NCBI GenBank assembly: GCA_026545765.1
Contig: CM048842.1
Span: 92,283,230 to 92,347,229, forward strand
DNA from: Plantago major
Taxonomy: Eukaryota > Streptophyta > Magnoliopsida > Lamiales > Plantaginaceae
Direction: 5' to 3'
Length of the DNA: 64,000 bases
This document shows, piece after piece, positions 45,995 to 57,485 of this stretch (its first letter is position 1; every line of letters starts with the position of its first letter). The notes under the pieces were generated by a model. The model was not told the origin of the DNA. It searched no databases and saw only the letters and a program-made list of their open reading frames with translations. Both the position numbers and the translations under genes were made by a program.

Positions 45995-48861
45995 TCACTG
46001 AGGGGGAGGCTGGCTTTGTCCGACTTCATCAGCTGTAGGTGGATTAGTGAAGGGCGGATTGGCAGCGGCATTGGCACGGGCAGCGCGGGATGCAGCGACT
46101 TCATCAAAAGACGCCTTGATTCCATCGAACAAGTTGAAATCCGCATCATGGTGAACGATCCGAGCAGGCATGTAGTACCAGTCCTTTAGGAATGCCCTGT
46201 AGTTCTCAAAAGGCACGAAACATACCTTTCGAAGGGCATCCGGGATGCACTTCGGGAGAAAGGGTCCGCCGTTCCTGACGTCAATCTCACCTTCCTCAGT
46301 GAACAGCTCCGCAAATTCACACGCAGCCAACCGTTCATCAGGCACATTGTCCACTGGGACCTCCACTCCATTAGCATCCGTGGAAGGAATCAATCCTTCC
46401 GCCTTCCAGTCGAAGTTCTGCAAAAGTAGTCCCTTGGCCTGCAACTGGCCGATAGCGGATGAAAACCCATCCAAGCGGGAAGCATCGGACTTGTCCGCCA
46501 TGAAAACCTTGAAGGAGTTCGACTCCATAAAATCTCGGGCAGCCTCAAGGCAGGCAAATTGGAGGTCCTCGAGGAGCAGATCCTTCGAGTCCAGGAAGGC
46601 CTTCATCGACTTACTGATAAAATTCTCCTGCCAATCCAAGTCCGATTTTACCTCCTGCCAGCTAGCCTTCAACTTATCGATCAGCGTATCCTTTTCTTTT
46701 AGCTGGGCCTCCGCCTGCTTCACCTTCTCCGCCTCATCCGCAGATGTGGCCATGGCCTTATGCAGGTCCTCTTCAATGGTGGCCCGCTCACTAGCCTTCC
46801 ACTGAATAGCCTTGACGAAGCATCCGAGCTATAGGAAGTCCGTATAGACACAAGTTATATTTCTATCATACTGAGAACTTGGCAAGAAAAACATGAACGA
46901 GTTACTTACCCTCTGGTATAGCTCATGGAGCTCTCCAACCCGCTCGACCTCAGGGAGTTCGCGAGCCCTCTCATATTCCTTATCGAGAGCTCCTTGGTCG
47001 GATGGTAAAATAGCGGATAGCTTCTGCCTCTTCGCTACAAGGGAGGCATCCGAGGTTGCTCCCCTCTTCCTCCCCGAGGTGATGGCGTCTCGCATCAACA
47101 CATCTCGCTGGGGTGCGGATGCAGCAGAAGCTGGTGGCTTGCAGTCATGGGCCTTTGCCCTTGTCGGGCACCACCAAGACTTGCGGATCCTCACCCGCCT
47201 TATCCCGCATCTCCTCCTCCGCAGCAAACACCGCGGCATTTTTTGGGTCTGCCATAGGAAGACCCGCGGACGTGTTCATTACCTTGGCCCTTTGGCCAGT
47301 AGCGAGCTCAAGAGCTTGCTGCTCCCCCTGCTGCCTCTTCTTTTCGCGGAGAGTAGACATGATATAATCAAACCAGTGAGCTACACAACAAAATAAAAGT
47401 GTCAGATACGGATACATAAAGAGAGAATAACAAGAATCTCGGAGATAAAAATTCAAAGCAGGGCATTCACAAGAAAGGGAGGCACAAATCCTAAGTTAAG
47501 GATCCTTACTGAAGTCGGTCTTTCCCCCAACTTCCACGACGTTCGTTAATCCGCACAAGTAGGGCAGCGGCTGACAAATCAATCCGTGGAACAGATACGT
47601 AGGTGGATCGTTCTTCTTATGGATCTCCGCCACCCACGTAGCCACAGTTTTCGGAAGAGGGCGCCAGTCCGGGATACTCTCCCTTAAGAACTTTTTTGGC
47701 AGCCCCCACTGCTCTCGCCTCCTTGCGGACATCCCGGGCTTTAGGTCCATCCGCACAAAAATATATTTATCCCACCACTTCGACTCCAGAGAAGAAATGG
47801 AGTCGAAAATGAAGTTGTAGGGTTTTCTATTTACAAAGGTATAAAAAAGGGGATTCCCCGGACTAAAAGCAACATGGAAGAGCTGCCTGAAGTTCTTAAA
47901 ATTCACAGGATGCCCCTTCTTTTTACAAAAGACAACGAAACAGATAAGGTTACCTAAAGACTTTGGGATAACCTGGCTCAGACCTATACCAATATGGTTC
48001 AAAATGTGCTTCAGCTCGGACGCAATAGGGATCTTCCACCCACAAGAAAAAGCCGCTTCATGCACACACATGTATCCAGCAGGCGGTTTTTAAAAGGCAT
48101 GCCCGGGCTCTGGAACCATAATCTTAACGGACTCCGGAATCTTCCACTCCCGCCTCCACTCAGGAATGTCTTCAGGTTTTTCCTTAGACGGACAAGCAGG
48201 GAGTAGCCCGTCCGCATTTAACTCTTCGTATTCATCCGCTATCACGACGGCGGACGCAGGACGAGGAAATTTGATTTGCGATGCCTTAGCCCCACGACCC
48301 TCAATCAGCGGAAGAGTGGATTGAGTGGGCACCCCAGGATGCAACACAATTCGACGACCACCACGTCTTCGTGGGCGGGCAGCTTGAGTAGCTTCTTCCT
48401 CTTCCTCCTCATCATCCTCTTCTTCTTCACCATCTTCCTCCTCCTCTTCTCCATCATCGAGTCTCCCGGATGTGCTTAAGTTGGTCGGACCTTTCTCCAC
48501 TACAACTCGATCCTCTGCACCAGCCTCAAACATCTCTATATCATCCGCCTCCTGACCACTCTCGCCTCCCTGCTCGGCCCGAGGTTCATTTGGACCAACG
48601 GACTCCCCAACACTACCTATGGTCCGAGACTGGACTAGCGACCTAGTCCTAGCACCATCTCCCTGGCCCGCTGCCACGTCGGACTGAGTCTCTGTTGTAT
48701 CATGGACTCTGTGTCCAGCGTCAGAGTCCCCGGAAAACACGAGCTCCACGACCAGATAGTCCCCTACGGAGGTAGTCAAGTCCACAGACTCAGTCCCCAA
48801 GTTTACTCCATCGTCGTAACCTTGAGCCTCGTGATTGTTCTGACTATCGCTCCCGGACATC
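45995..48861 (-). pseudogene. Antisense additional gene (aORF) of Tat element, spliced
   Basis: A minus-strand gene of about 885 codons between pol and the 3' LTR. Coding exons 48860-47510, 47380-46910 and 46828-45995 are joined by GT-AG introns with matching phases. A 5' UTR intron (about 48862-49375, donor GTAAGTAT) ends one base before the ATG. Exon 1 codes a Glu-rich acidic run (about 48400-48470), then a conserved-looking region (SLESKWWDKYIFVRMDLKP, PDWRPLPKTVATWV) like proteins labelled putative gypsy-type transposon. Exon 2 is basic with coiled-coil residues; exon 3 is a coiled coil (EKVKQAEAQLKEKDTLIDKL) and a globular end. Breaks: TAA at 48090-48092 and one extra base near 47149-47153. 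Tat elements are known to carry such extra ORFs, some antisense; their function is unknown. Confidence 0.8.
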
Positions 48862-49566
48862 CTAGGGCAGAAGGAAACAGATCAGAAACGATGATTGTGA
48901 TTGTCCGAGAGTTCAATTAGATATCTTATTAAGTCAAGCGATCCGAGAAATTTCTATTTGACCAGATTTTCTGCATGAAGTACAGTCTCATAACACTATG
49001 GAAACTAAACTTGGCACACAGAGACGTGCCATCGGCACTATTATCTACCCTACCCAGCACGTTAACAGGGATAACTTACGAAAGATTGTGTGCCAATCAG
49101 CACCAACACATCACCAAATAAGCATGCATTATCGAATTTTGGTTACATTGGACATGATATACAAGACGAATCAACAAGTTACCAATGAAGGAAGTCAGTA
49201 CAATATCGCACACTGGAAGAGTATTCCAACTAAGCATACTACCGGAATCTACCACTAGCAGCATTTACAACCACGGAATCAACAGGCAGGTAATCGACCA
49301 AGGGACAGGCATACAAGCATGAAGCAAGCATATCATAACAAAGAAAAACTTCAGGAAGAATTGAGGTATACTTACTTGATCAAGTTGACTTGGTAAGTTT
49401 AGACGGACGGCAAAGCCTTACTAGCTCTCCGAGAGTGCAGATCAGAGGTGGAAAGTGCAAGATTTTGCGAGTTTTAGTTGCTCGGATTGCTCTTTAATTG
49501 CTCAGATCACTTGAGAATCGCTCTGAGTATTCGAGGTGGCTAAGTGAAAACGACAGATTAGGTAAC

Positions 49567-49574
49567 TATTTATA
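49567..49574 (-). promoter_or_regulatory. TATA box for the antisense gene of Tat element C
   Basis: TATAAATA on the minus strand. It lies about 190 bases before the 5' UTR intron donor (49375) and about 700 bases before the ATG (48860), which leaves room for a normal start site near 49535 and a spliced leader. Confidence 0.6.
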
Positions 49575-49953
49575 GGGGGCAATTGGGGAAGTCGAAACGT
49601 CGCATCACCTGGATTCTAATCCCAACCATTGATCTTTTTAATCCAATGGCTGCGCCGGTTTGCAAAAGGCGCAATGACAGTACTCCTCAATTAATTCTCC
49701 TCAGAAACGTCACATCACTTGAGTTTCAATCCCCACCGTTGATCTCCTCAAATCCAACGGTTACATCGGTTCCTTCGGGATCCCTTCCAGTGAGCCGGAT
49801 AGATGACATACTGGGCCTTTTGAACCACTGTTCATCAGCCCAAGCGAAACATTCCACATGTTTGGCCCAACGAATGGCTTCCTTTACACTCTTCCACAGA
49901 GGGCTTCTTTGGATCCTAAACGTACTCGGACCTATATATCTCGTATACAAATA

Positions 49954-50008
49954 CCTTTTCCATCTACAGTCCGAGCTATTACATAACTCGGACTGTAGAA
50001 GGAAAAGG
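49954..50008. repeat. Hairpin with 22 bp arms next to a poly-G run
   Basis: Arms 49954-49975 and 49987-50008 are complementary at 21 of 22 positions (core TCTACAGTCCGAG), with an 11-base loop. A run of G follows up to 50019 and then the solo LTR begins. Role unknown. Confidence 0.85.
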
Positions 50009-50021
50009 GGGGGGGGGGGAG

Positions 50022-51666
50022 TATAATACCCAGGAATTTATTTTACTTTTATTATTACTGTAATTAATTTAATAATTTAATATTATGTATTTTTCCTAAA
50101 TGTATTTGAAGTATAATTCTAAAAGTAGTGGGAAAGGGTGGTTTCCTTATTTGGGTTTTTCTTTTCCCTAACCTACTAGTGTTCTCCCAGCTCAATTAAT
50201 TCCTGAAGAAACCTAATTCCTCTTTTGACACAGAGCGCAGCCTGCAGATTTCTCTTCGTAAGATACCTTTTTCCCTTCCTTTATCGTTGTGCGCCTTCCT
50301 TTGTTCTGAAGCTTGTGGTGTAGTGTATTTGTCCCGTTTGCTCTTCCAATGTCAGATCAGGGTAATCGTAATTGATATTGTTTTGATGGCACCTTCTCTC
50401 TATGTCCACGCCACTTTATGTCTCCTTTTTCCAATTATTTATTTTGTTACTCACTTGTGTGACATCACCATAATCGTTCCACCTCCAGATTCCAATTAAT
50501 CCATCCTAGCTTGATCACCTGAGTTGTTGATTTTTATCTCAACTTTTATTCAACCATTATCATTACTTATTGCTGACCCACGTTAATTGTCTCAGGTGGA
50601 CATTAAAATTGGTTTGGTTTATTAGCCTTGTAATGTAGCCGTGTAGTACTAGTGACCTTGTCCTTGAACTTTACCCCGCAGTTACGGTCTAGTGGTGTTT
50701 AGTATATTTAGTAATTGTGTATTGTTTACTTTTAGGTATTGAGTAGATCCGTCTCTCTTGACTGGCGAGCTTGAGTAATCGAGTTAGATCATTTGAGTTA
50801 AGGGGATTTCTTGGCACCGAAGCTTTTATTTTCGTATTACTACTATGTGTATTATTGTTTTATGATTGTGAACTACTACTATTATATCAAGTTATGGGGC
50901 TCGATATAAATAGACTTTTATAAGGATCAAGTGTGTACCCAAAATTTTATTTTATGATGTGTGCAATGAATGTAAATGTTTTGTAAAGTGCATGGATAAA
51001 TGTTATGTTTGAGCTCTCAGATATGCCTGTGAATTGTTATGTACCCTTCAGGGAATTTGTCTGGCTGGAGTACTCCCTTATGTTATGTTACCCCTTTGAT
51101 GGGGGATTATGCTTATGTTATGTGAGCCGACCTCTGTGCCACCGGACCTATATTAGTGGCCATAGGATCATGTCTGATTGAGCCGAAATGTTACGTTTGT
51201 TATGCCATGCAACTTTTGGATACATGTTATTCTATTGAATGTATATATATGTACTTTTGAATGACACTACTTGATCCGAGTGGAAGTGTCGGGAACTCAC
51301 CCTTACACCTTTTTTTTCAAACGATCAGCAGGACGAGCAGAGTTAGTCTTTTGCTTGGAGTTTCGAGTTTATCTATGTAGGATTTGTTTTGTATAGGATT
51401 TCCCCTTCTGTTTAGACCTCGCTACTTAGTTTTCTTTGAGCTTCGAGACTTGTAGTTGTTTTTGCTGACCTTTGTTATTTTCAGTTTTTAGTCGCTCTGA
51501 TACTGTACTTTTGGACACTTTTTTAAAGTCCTTTGTTTCTGCAATTGTTCTGCTTATGTTATTGTTTATGAGGCTTCGTGTTGGCGTAAGATCATCTTAC
51601 GATACACGGCCGGTCGCGTCTTTTGAAAAATGTCAAAAATCGTTGTTTTGGTTTTGGGGCGTGATA
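50022..51666 (+). mobile_element. Solo LTR of another Ty3-like family
   Basis: A 1645 bp block with no protein frame interrupts Tat element C. It begins TATAATACCCAGG and ends TTTTGGGGCGTGATA, like LTRs of large chromoviruses (Tekay/Del type, TGTAATACCC...GGGCGTGACA) after G-to-A and C-to-T changes at the terminal bases. It is flanked by GGGAG (50017-50021) and GAGAG (51667-51671), a target duplication with one mismatch. A single LTR with target duplication and no interior points to LTR-LTR recombination. Confidence 0.65.
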
Positions 51667-51810
51667 GAGAGAGATATATGGAGTTCCAAAGAACGCGGAC
51701 GACGGATCCCACAAAAAGGATTTTCTCCTTTTCAGTTAACGATTCGGACACGCTCCACAACACACTTGTTCTTTTCATATTTACCAACTATATTCTACTA
51801 AGATACTTGG

Positions 51811-51825
51811 AAACTAGGGGGCATA
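51811..51825 (+). other. Polypurine tract of Tat element C
   Basis: AAACTAGGGGGCATA just before the 3' LTR. The GGGGGCATnTGTTG arrangement is usual at Tat LTR starts. Confidence 0.7.
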
Positions 51826-52742
51826 TGTTGATATGGACATGTGTCCAATCCGTTAAGGGCGCCATAGAGCGTGTCCTAGAGCGCATCAAGGCTGAGATAG
51901 CCAATCCAGTGCTAGTCTGACCTTCAAATGGTCCGACCTCAGGGAAACCATCCCAGGTCAACTAGTGTTTACAAGTCAACATACCTTCTCATCTGGGTCT
52001 GACCAAGCTATGTGAATGACTTCTGAACCTGCAAAAGGTCACATGGTCCTCCCAAGTACCACAAATTGTCAGTCCTAGGATGCCAAACGGACCGGGCGAG
52101 GGAATCTCGGATGCCACCATCGCATTAAGACCAAACGTATATAACAGAACCACTGAGATACTTCCGTGGAACTCTAGGCTCGGACGCCGTGAGTTACCTA
52201 AGGATAGATCAACCAAGCAGACAGATATGTCTGAAGGACTTACACGGACTCAACGTGTGGAACAGTACTCTCAGAGGAAAAGGTCCAAACTACCCTCCCA
52301 AGCCCATTAATTAGTATTATATTACTGTTCACTTTTGTGCCATGGGCCAAAGGTAGCATTGGTGTCCAAATCTGAGGCATACACTTGGCATCATCTTGTG
52401 AGTCACGTCATAATCATATGATAACTATAAATACAGCACAAGGTCCAAGACCTTAGGGTAAGTCATAATTCCTAAGTGACAATCTCCAAGCCATAAACAT
52501 TATTGATACCATAACCTTCCTCATAACTATTACATTGAGAGCTCCCAACTCTCTTTTGAGTAAAGTCTCTTACCGGATTGACATAAGCAATCCGGGAAAC
52601 CCTTTCTAACGCCCCCACTTAGTCCTTTCAGGTACTCTAGCTCGGACAGCTACTGCTTCGGACTTCAAGCGGGAGGCGGATCTTAGACTAGGTTGCTTGT
52701 AATAATTTAGTTAGTTAGTGTTCGAGGAGTCACACCTCAACA
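51826..52742 (+). repeat. 3' LTR of Tat element C
   Basis: 917 bp from TGTTGATATGG to CCTCAACA, roughly 85-90 percent similar by eye to the LTR of element D (56556-57430). CTATAAATAC near 52425 may be its TATA box. It is followed directly by minus-strand Tat pol sequence rather than host DNA. Confidence 0.88.
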
Positions 52743-53575
52743 GGACTCATGACGGATGAGTCCCTAATAGTGAGTAGAATAACTCTCCTTGTGTCTAGAG
52801 CAGCTATTGCAGACGCAAACTTTGCCAAAGCATCCGCTCTTTGATTCCATGCTCTATCAAACTTCTCGAGGGTGAACTCATCAAAGAGACTAACTTCTTG
52901 CTTAAGTAGCTCAAGATACTTGATCAGCGAAGGGCCTTTTGTGGAAAAAGCACCAGAAAATTGGGCTTCAACTAACTGTGAGTCCGTGTAAGCTTTGAGT
53001 TTCCGGATCTGCAGGGACTTGGCTAGACACAGTCCGACTAACAATGCTTCATATTCAGCCTCATTATTGGTGACTTTGAAGTCCAAGGATATCTCATAGT
53101 CGAGTTCCGCGCCATCAAGGCTTTTAAGATAGACTCCAATACCTCCAACTCTTCCAGTGGAGGAACCATCCACCTCCAATGTCCAAGCATCAGAGGGATG
53201 TTCTTTAGTTTGGAGGTCTTCTGTAAGCTCACGAGTTTCCAACCTTTGTTCCTCCTTCTCTTTAACATCCGGATCCGAGTTTTTAGTACCGGATTCCCTT
53301 ATGATATCATCAAGAAGGAACATTTGGTTTACCGGAGATTCCTCCCATGATGTAGTCTGAGACTGATAGATGAACTGAGCATCCTCGAGGTTTTCGGGGC
53401 AGATCTTCGACGGAACCGACTTTCGGTTGATCTGCTTGGTGATTAGGCATTCAAATGCCTGTTTATCCGGGACTTTCTCTAACTCCGCTTCAGGGTATTC
53501 TACTAGGAAGTCGGCAACGACTTGAGCTTTCTTGGCTGCCAGAGCCTGATAGTTAATGTGGTATTCGCTCAGCAC
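52743..53575 (-). pseudogene. Tat second (archaeal-type) RNase H and linker
   Basis: Open for about 275 codons. It includes the pol linker (QVVADFLVEYPE) and the second RNase H: TLEVDGSSTGRVGGIGVYL, NNEAEYEALLVGL and YTDSQLVEAQFSG carry the D, E, D residues; the end is WNQRADALAKFAS. It stops at SSVMSP where the LTR of element C begins. This is the best-preserved copy of the domain in the window. Confidence 0.9.
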
Positions 53576-55172
53576 AATGGCCCACTTAGAGAGTCGTCCG
53601 GATTGGTCGGCTTTCCCTGGACCTGTTTCAAAGGTTCCGTAGTTAGTACTACTATTTTATGAGACTTGAAATATGGATTTAATCGCCTTGCGGTGTAAAC
53701 CAGAGCATATGCAAATTTCTAAACCTTGACGTATCTTGTCTCCGCCCCAGCAAGGCTTTACTAAGATAGTAGATTGCCAAGTGATCATTAGCTTGGACCC
53801 GTACTAATACGGAACTCATTGCCTCTTCAGTAATTGCTAGGTAGAGGTAGAGTGGTTCTCCTTCAACGGGTTTGGAGAGAAGCGGAGGGAAATGGAGGTA
53901 CGTTTTCAAATTTTCAAAAGCCTCAGAACATTCCGCGGTCCACTCAAAGTTCTCTCCCTTCCGGAGGATTTTGAAGAACGGAAGGTTCTTCTCTGCGGAT
54001 CATGAAATAAAACGACTTAAGGACATGAGACATCCAATAAGCTGTTGTACCTCATTGAGGTTCTTCGGATGAGGCAGATTTAGGATTGCTTTGATCTTCT
54101 CGGGATTTGCACTTATCCCTTTCTCCGTGACCATGTAGCCCAAAATCTTTCCGCCCTTCACTCCGAAGGTGCATTTTTCTAGATTTAGTTTCATTTCGTA
54201 CTTCCTAAGGATAGCGAAGCATTTGCTCAAGTGCTCTATATGTTGTTCTTCGGTTTTGCTTTTGACGAGCATGTCGTCTATACCTCCATGGTCTTGCCAA
54301 TTTCCTCCTTGAACATCTGATTCACCAGTCGTTGGTAAGTTGCTCTCGCGTTCAATCCGAAGGGCATCACTTTAAAGCAATACACGCCTCCCACAGCAAA
54401 GAAAGTTGTTTTCTTAACATCCACATCCTGCTTCACCATCCGAATCTGGTAAAAGCCTTGATACGTGTCCAAGAAACTCAGTAACGCGCATCCGGCTGTA
54501 AAATCAACCAATTGGTCAATCCGTGGCAAAGGGTATGGATCCTTTGGGCAAAACTTATTTAGCCTAGTGAAATCATTGCACATGCCGCCATTTTCCTGGT
54601 GAATTTTCTACTAGAACCACATTGCAAACCCAGTCAGAATAACGGACCTCTTCGATATGCCCTGCTTTCATGAGTCGATCAACTTCGGCCGATATGATGG
54701 CATCCTTGATAGGACCGAAATCCATTCTCTTTTGGCGGATATATTTAATCGAGGGATCCATGTTCAGACGGTGAACGGCAGCCCTCGGATCTATCCCCTT
54801 TAGGTCGTCAGTACTCCAAGCAAAGACATCACTGTTGTCTCGGAGACAAGCAATGAGCTTCATTTCCACTTCCGCATTCATCTCTGTTTCGATTCTAGTC
54901 TTCTTATCCGGGCTCCCAACAACAAGCTCAACTTCCCTGAGAATTTCATGGGGCTCGATCCGTGCAGCTTTAGGAAACTTGTCCTTTTGACTCCCTACCC
55001 CAATGTTAGGATTCTCCTTTTTTGGTGGAAGAAAAACCTGCGGATCAGAAGTCATAGTGACTGTCAACACGGGTGCGGATGCTCTCCTTGTGGACATAAT
55101 ATAACACTCCCAAGCTTCTCGGATGTTCCCCACTTCCTCTCCAACTCCGCACGGGGTTGGGAACTTCATCAT
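53576..55172 (-). pseudogene. Tat reverse transcriptase and RNase H, frameshifted
   Basis: RT residues run from 55172 (protease-RT linker, YIRQKRMDFGPIKDAI, GHIEEVRYSDWVCNVVLV) through LNKFCPKDPYPLPRIDQLV and VMPFGLNARATYQRLVNQ to DMLVKSKTEEQH. Frame changes near 54580 and 54275 split it, the second at the catalytic YVDD. The classical RNase H follows (VLVRVQANDHLAIYYLSKAL near 53770). Several frames are needed. Confidence 0.85.
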
Positions 55173-55196
55173 ATTATGGAGGGTGGAGGGTATAGC

Positions 55197-55703
55197 TCAG
55201 AATTGATTGAGTCCCGGACGACCAAAGATGGCACTGTAGTCAAAAGTTCGATCCACCACTACAAGGCGGACTAGCTGTGTCACTCTTGCGGGATGTGTCC
55301 CAAGTGATACATGAAGCATGACACTTTCTAGAGGGCGGACAGTTCCTCCTCCAAACCCTAATATGGAGGTATTGACTCTCTCATATCGGATTCCTCCTAG
55401 ATTCATCTGATCTATTGTCAATTTGGAGATGATGTTCGAGGAACTCCCTGTATCTACCAGGATCTTGTTTACTCAATAGGTTGCAATGGTTAAAGAAACC
55501 ACCAGCGGAACATCCGGATCATCTATGTCCTCGCCTTCTGCCTTAGGAGGGGGGATATTTCTATCATCAAAGTATATAGCATTTGTCCCTCGAATTGCTG
55601 GAGCACCATATGATCTGTCATTGTTCCGAAGATTCTGAGTTGTCCGCTCTCTTGCGTTCCTACTATCATCCCCAGTTGGTCCGCCTGCTATGGTGTTGAT
55701 CAC
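55197..55703 (-). pseudogene. Tat aspartic protease region
   Basis: The frame runs from INTIAGGPTG through DPDVPLVVSLTIATY, is stopped by a TGA near 55473, then continues NKILVDTGSSSNIISK with the active-site DTG, and ends GRPGLNQF at 55197. The conserved NTSILGFGGGTVRPL and VVVDRTFDYSAIFG are present. Confidence 0.85.
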
Positions 55704-55737
55704 ACCGCTGTATGGAGGGTTCTCCGTTTTAATGTCA

Positions 55738-56563
55738 TCATCGTACCTGTATGGGTGTCGGTCCGTGCGTGGCGGATGGTTGGCCGGCGGTGGTGGTAAG
55801 GATAGAGGACGGGGCGGTGGCTCTGTTGCGTATCATGTCTTGATGCTCATCCGTATAGACGTGCTCCTTCAACTTTCCCTCTCTTATCAAATGTTCAACC
55901 TCCGTTTTCAGTTGAATGCAATCGTCCGTCTCATGACCACAGCACTTGTGAAACTTGCAATATCCCTTTGCATTTTTGTTCTTCCAGTTATTGTGAGATG
56001 GCTTGGGCCATTGAATATCCATCTTCTTCTCAATAATAGTTGCCAAGATGTCGGACCTTGGTCTATTGAGACGAGTATAATCCGCATATCTCCTTGGCGG
56101 ACTCCTTTCTCTGTTAAAACCCTTATCTCTGTGATCCCTCCTTGGATCAAACTTACCAAAGCACTGCTCTTGTTTTACTGGTTGTTTTCCTTTCTTGGAT
56201 CCAGCCCTCACTGGAACATTCCTTCGGTATTCCTCTCCGTACATTACTTCTTCATAGATGTCATCCAAATGCTTTTCATTCCTCACTTCTTGGCAAGAAA
56301 GTTTTCTACGGAGCTCTAAGTTGAAAGTATTAGCATATAGGTGACGGACCCGTTCCTTAATACTGTGGGCTCAACTCGGAGAACTTCCACGTTAAAGCGA
56401 TCTAGGAAGGTCCTGAGATCTTCTTGCTCCTTTTGGATAACTTCTGCCAGATGCTCCACAGTGCTCTTCCTCCTCTTCGATTTTCCAAATCGTCCCAGAA
56501 ACTTGGAGGAGAGGTCCGCATAAGATTTTATCGACTTGTTTGGCAACGCAGTGTACCAATCCA
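55738..56563 (-). pseudogene. Tat gag C-terminal part with zinc knuckle
   Basis: It begins inside gag at DWYTALPNKS, right at the junction with the LTR of element D. It continues FLGRFGKSKRR and QEDLRTFLDRFN, with a break near 56316-56286, then VRNEKHLDDIYEEVMYG and a Tat-type knuckle, YCKFHKCCGHETDDC (C-x2-H-x4-H-x4-C). The gag N-terminus is absent. Confidence 0.88.
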
Positions 56564-57430
56564 GGGAGCCATAGAGCGCATCCAGGCTGAGATAGCCAAT
56601 CTAGTGCTAGTCCCACCGTCAGATGGTCCGACCTAAGGAAAACCATTTCAGGTCAACTAGTACTTACAAGTCAACACACCTTCTCAGCTAAGTACGACCA
56701 AGCTTGGTGAATGACTTCCGAACCTGACAAAAGGTCACATGGTCCTTCCAAGTACCACAAACAGTCAGTCCTAGGATGCCAAAGGGACCGGACAAGGGAA
56801 TCTCGGACGCCACCATCGCAATAAGACCAAACGTACATAACAGAACCACTGAGATACTTCCGTGGAACCCTAGGCTCGGACGCCTTGAGTTACCTAAGGG
56901 CAGATCCACCAAGCAGAAGGATCTGTCCAAAGAAGTTACACGGACCTAACGTGCGGAACAGTACTCTCAGAATGAAAGGTCCAAACTACCCTCCCAGGCC
57001 CAATAATTAGTACTGGATTACTGTTCACTATTGGGCCGTGGGCCAAAGGTAGCATTGGTGTCCAAATCTAAAGCATACACTTGGCACCATCTTGTGAGTC
57101 ATTTCATAAGATATGGTATCTATAAATATAGCACAAGGTCCAAGACGTTAAGGTAAGTGATTCCTAAGTCACAATTCCTAAGTATTTCTGGGTATTTTAA
57201 CCTTCCTCATAACTATTACATTGAGAGCGACCAACTCTCTCTTGAGTACAGTCTCTTACCGGATTGACATATGCAATCCGGGTAACCCTTTCTACCCCCC
57301 CCCCCCCCACCTAGTCCTTTCAGGTAGTCCACCTGGGACAGGTACCGCCGCGGACTGTAAGTTGGAGGCGGATCTTAGACTAGGTTACTTGTAGTAGTTT
57401 AGTTAGTGTTCGAGGTGTCACCCCTCAACA
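56556..57430 (+). repeat. 5' LTR of Tat element D, first bases missing
   Basis: Matches 51845-52742 along its length and ends CCCCTCAACA. A C run of about 15 at 57296-57310 is longer than in the other copy. CTATAAATAT near 57120 is a likely TATA box. The exact left edge lies within the shared CCAATCC. Confidence 0.88.
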
Positions 57431-57433
57431 TTT

Positions 57434-57450
57434 TGGCGCCGTCTGTGAGA
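57434..57450 (+). other. Primer binding site of Tat element D
   Basis: TGGCGCCGTCTGTGAGA, three bases after the LTR. TGGCGCCGTCTGTGGGA-like sites are usual for Tat elements; the tRNA cannot be assigned with certainty. Confidence 0.85.
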
Positions 57451-57485
57451 TACTTTACAAAAAGTTTCACAACTGAGTTAGGCTG

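Larger units (their letters stand above)
42270..52742 (+). mobile_element. Tat-lineage Ty3/gypsy element C, 3' part, with antisense gene
   Basis: The element begins abruptly inside the region before the second RNase H and continues with integrase, a long tail, an antisense spliced gene, a polypurine tract and a 3' LTR. A solo LTR of another family (50022-51666) interrupts it. The 5' LTR, gag, protease, RT and first RNase H are missing. Tat-lineage hallmarks are the second, archaeal-type RNase H next to integrase and the extra ORF between pol and the 3' LTR. Sequence from 43550 to about 44190 is closely matched by 63360-64000 of element D. Confidence 0.85.
52743..56563 (-). mobile_element. Inverted Tat internal fragment (gag to second RNase H)
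   Basis: Minus-strand gag, protease, RT, RNase H and second RNase H of a Tat element, with no LTR of its own. It is bounded on the left by the CA end of the LTR of element C and on the right by the start of the LTR of element D, both plus strand. The right junction shares CCAATCC (56556-56562) between gag and LTR. It probably is an older Tat copy into which C and D landed, or a rearranged product of related copies. Confidence 0.85.
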
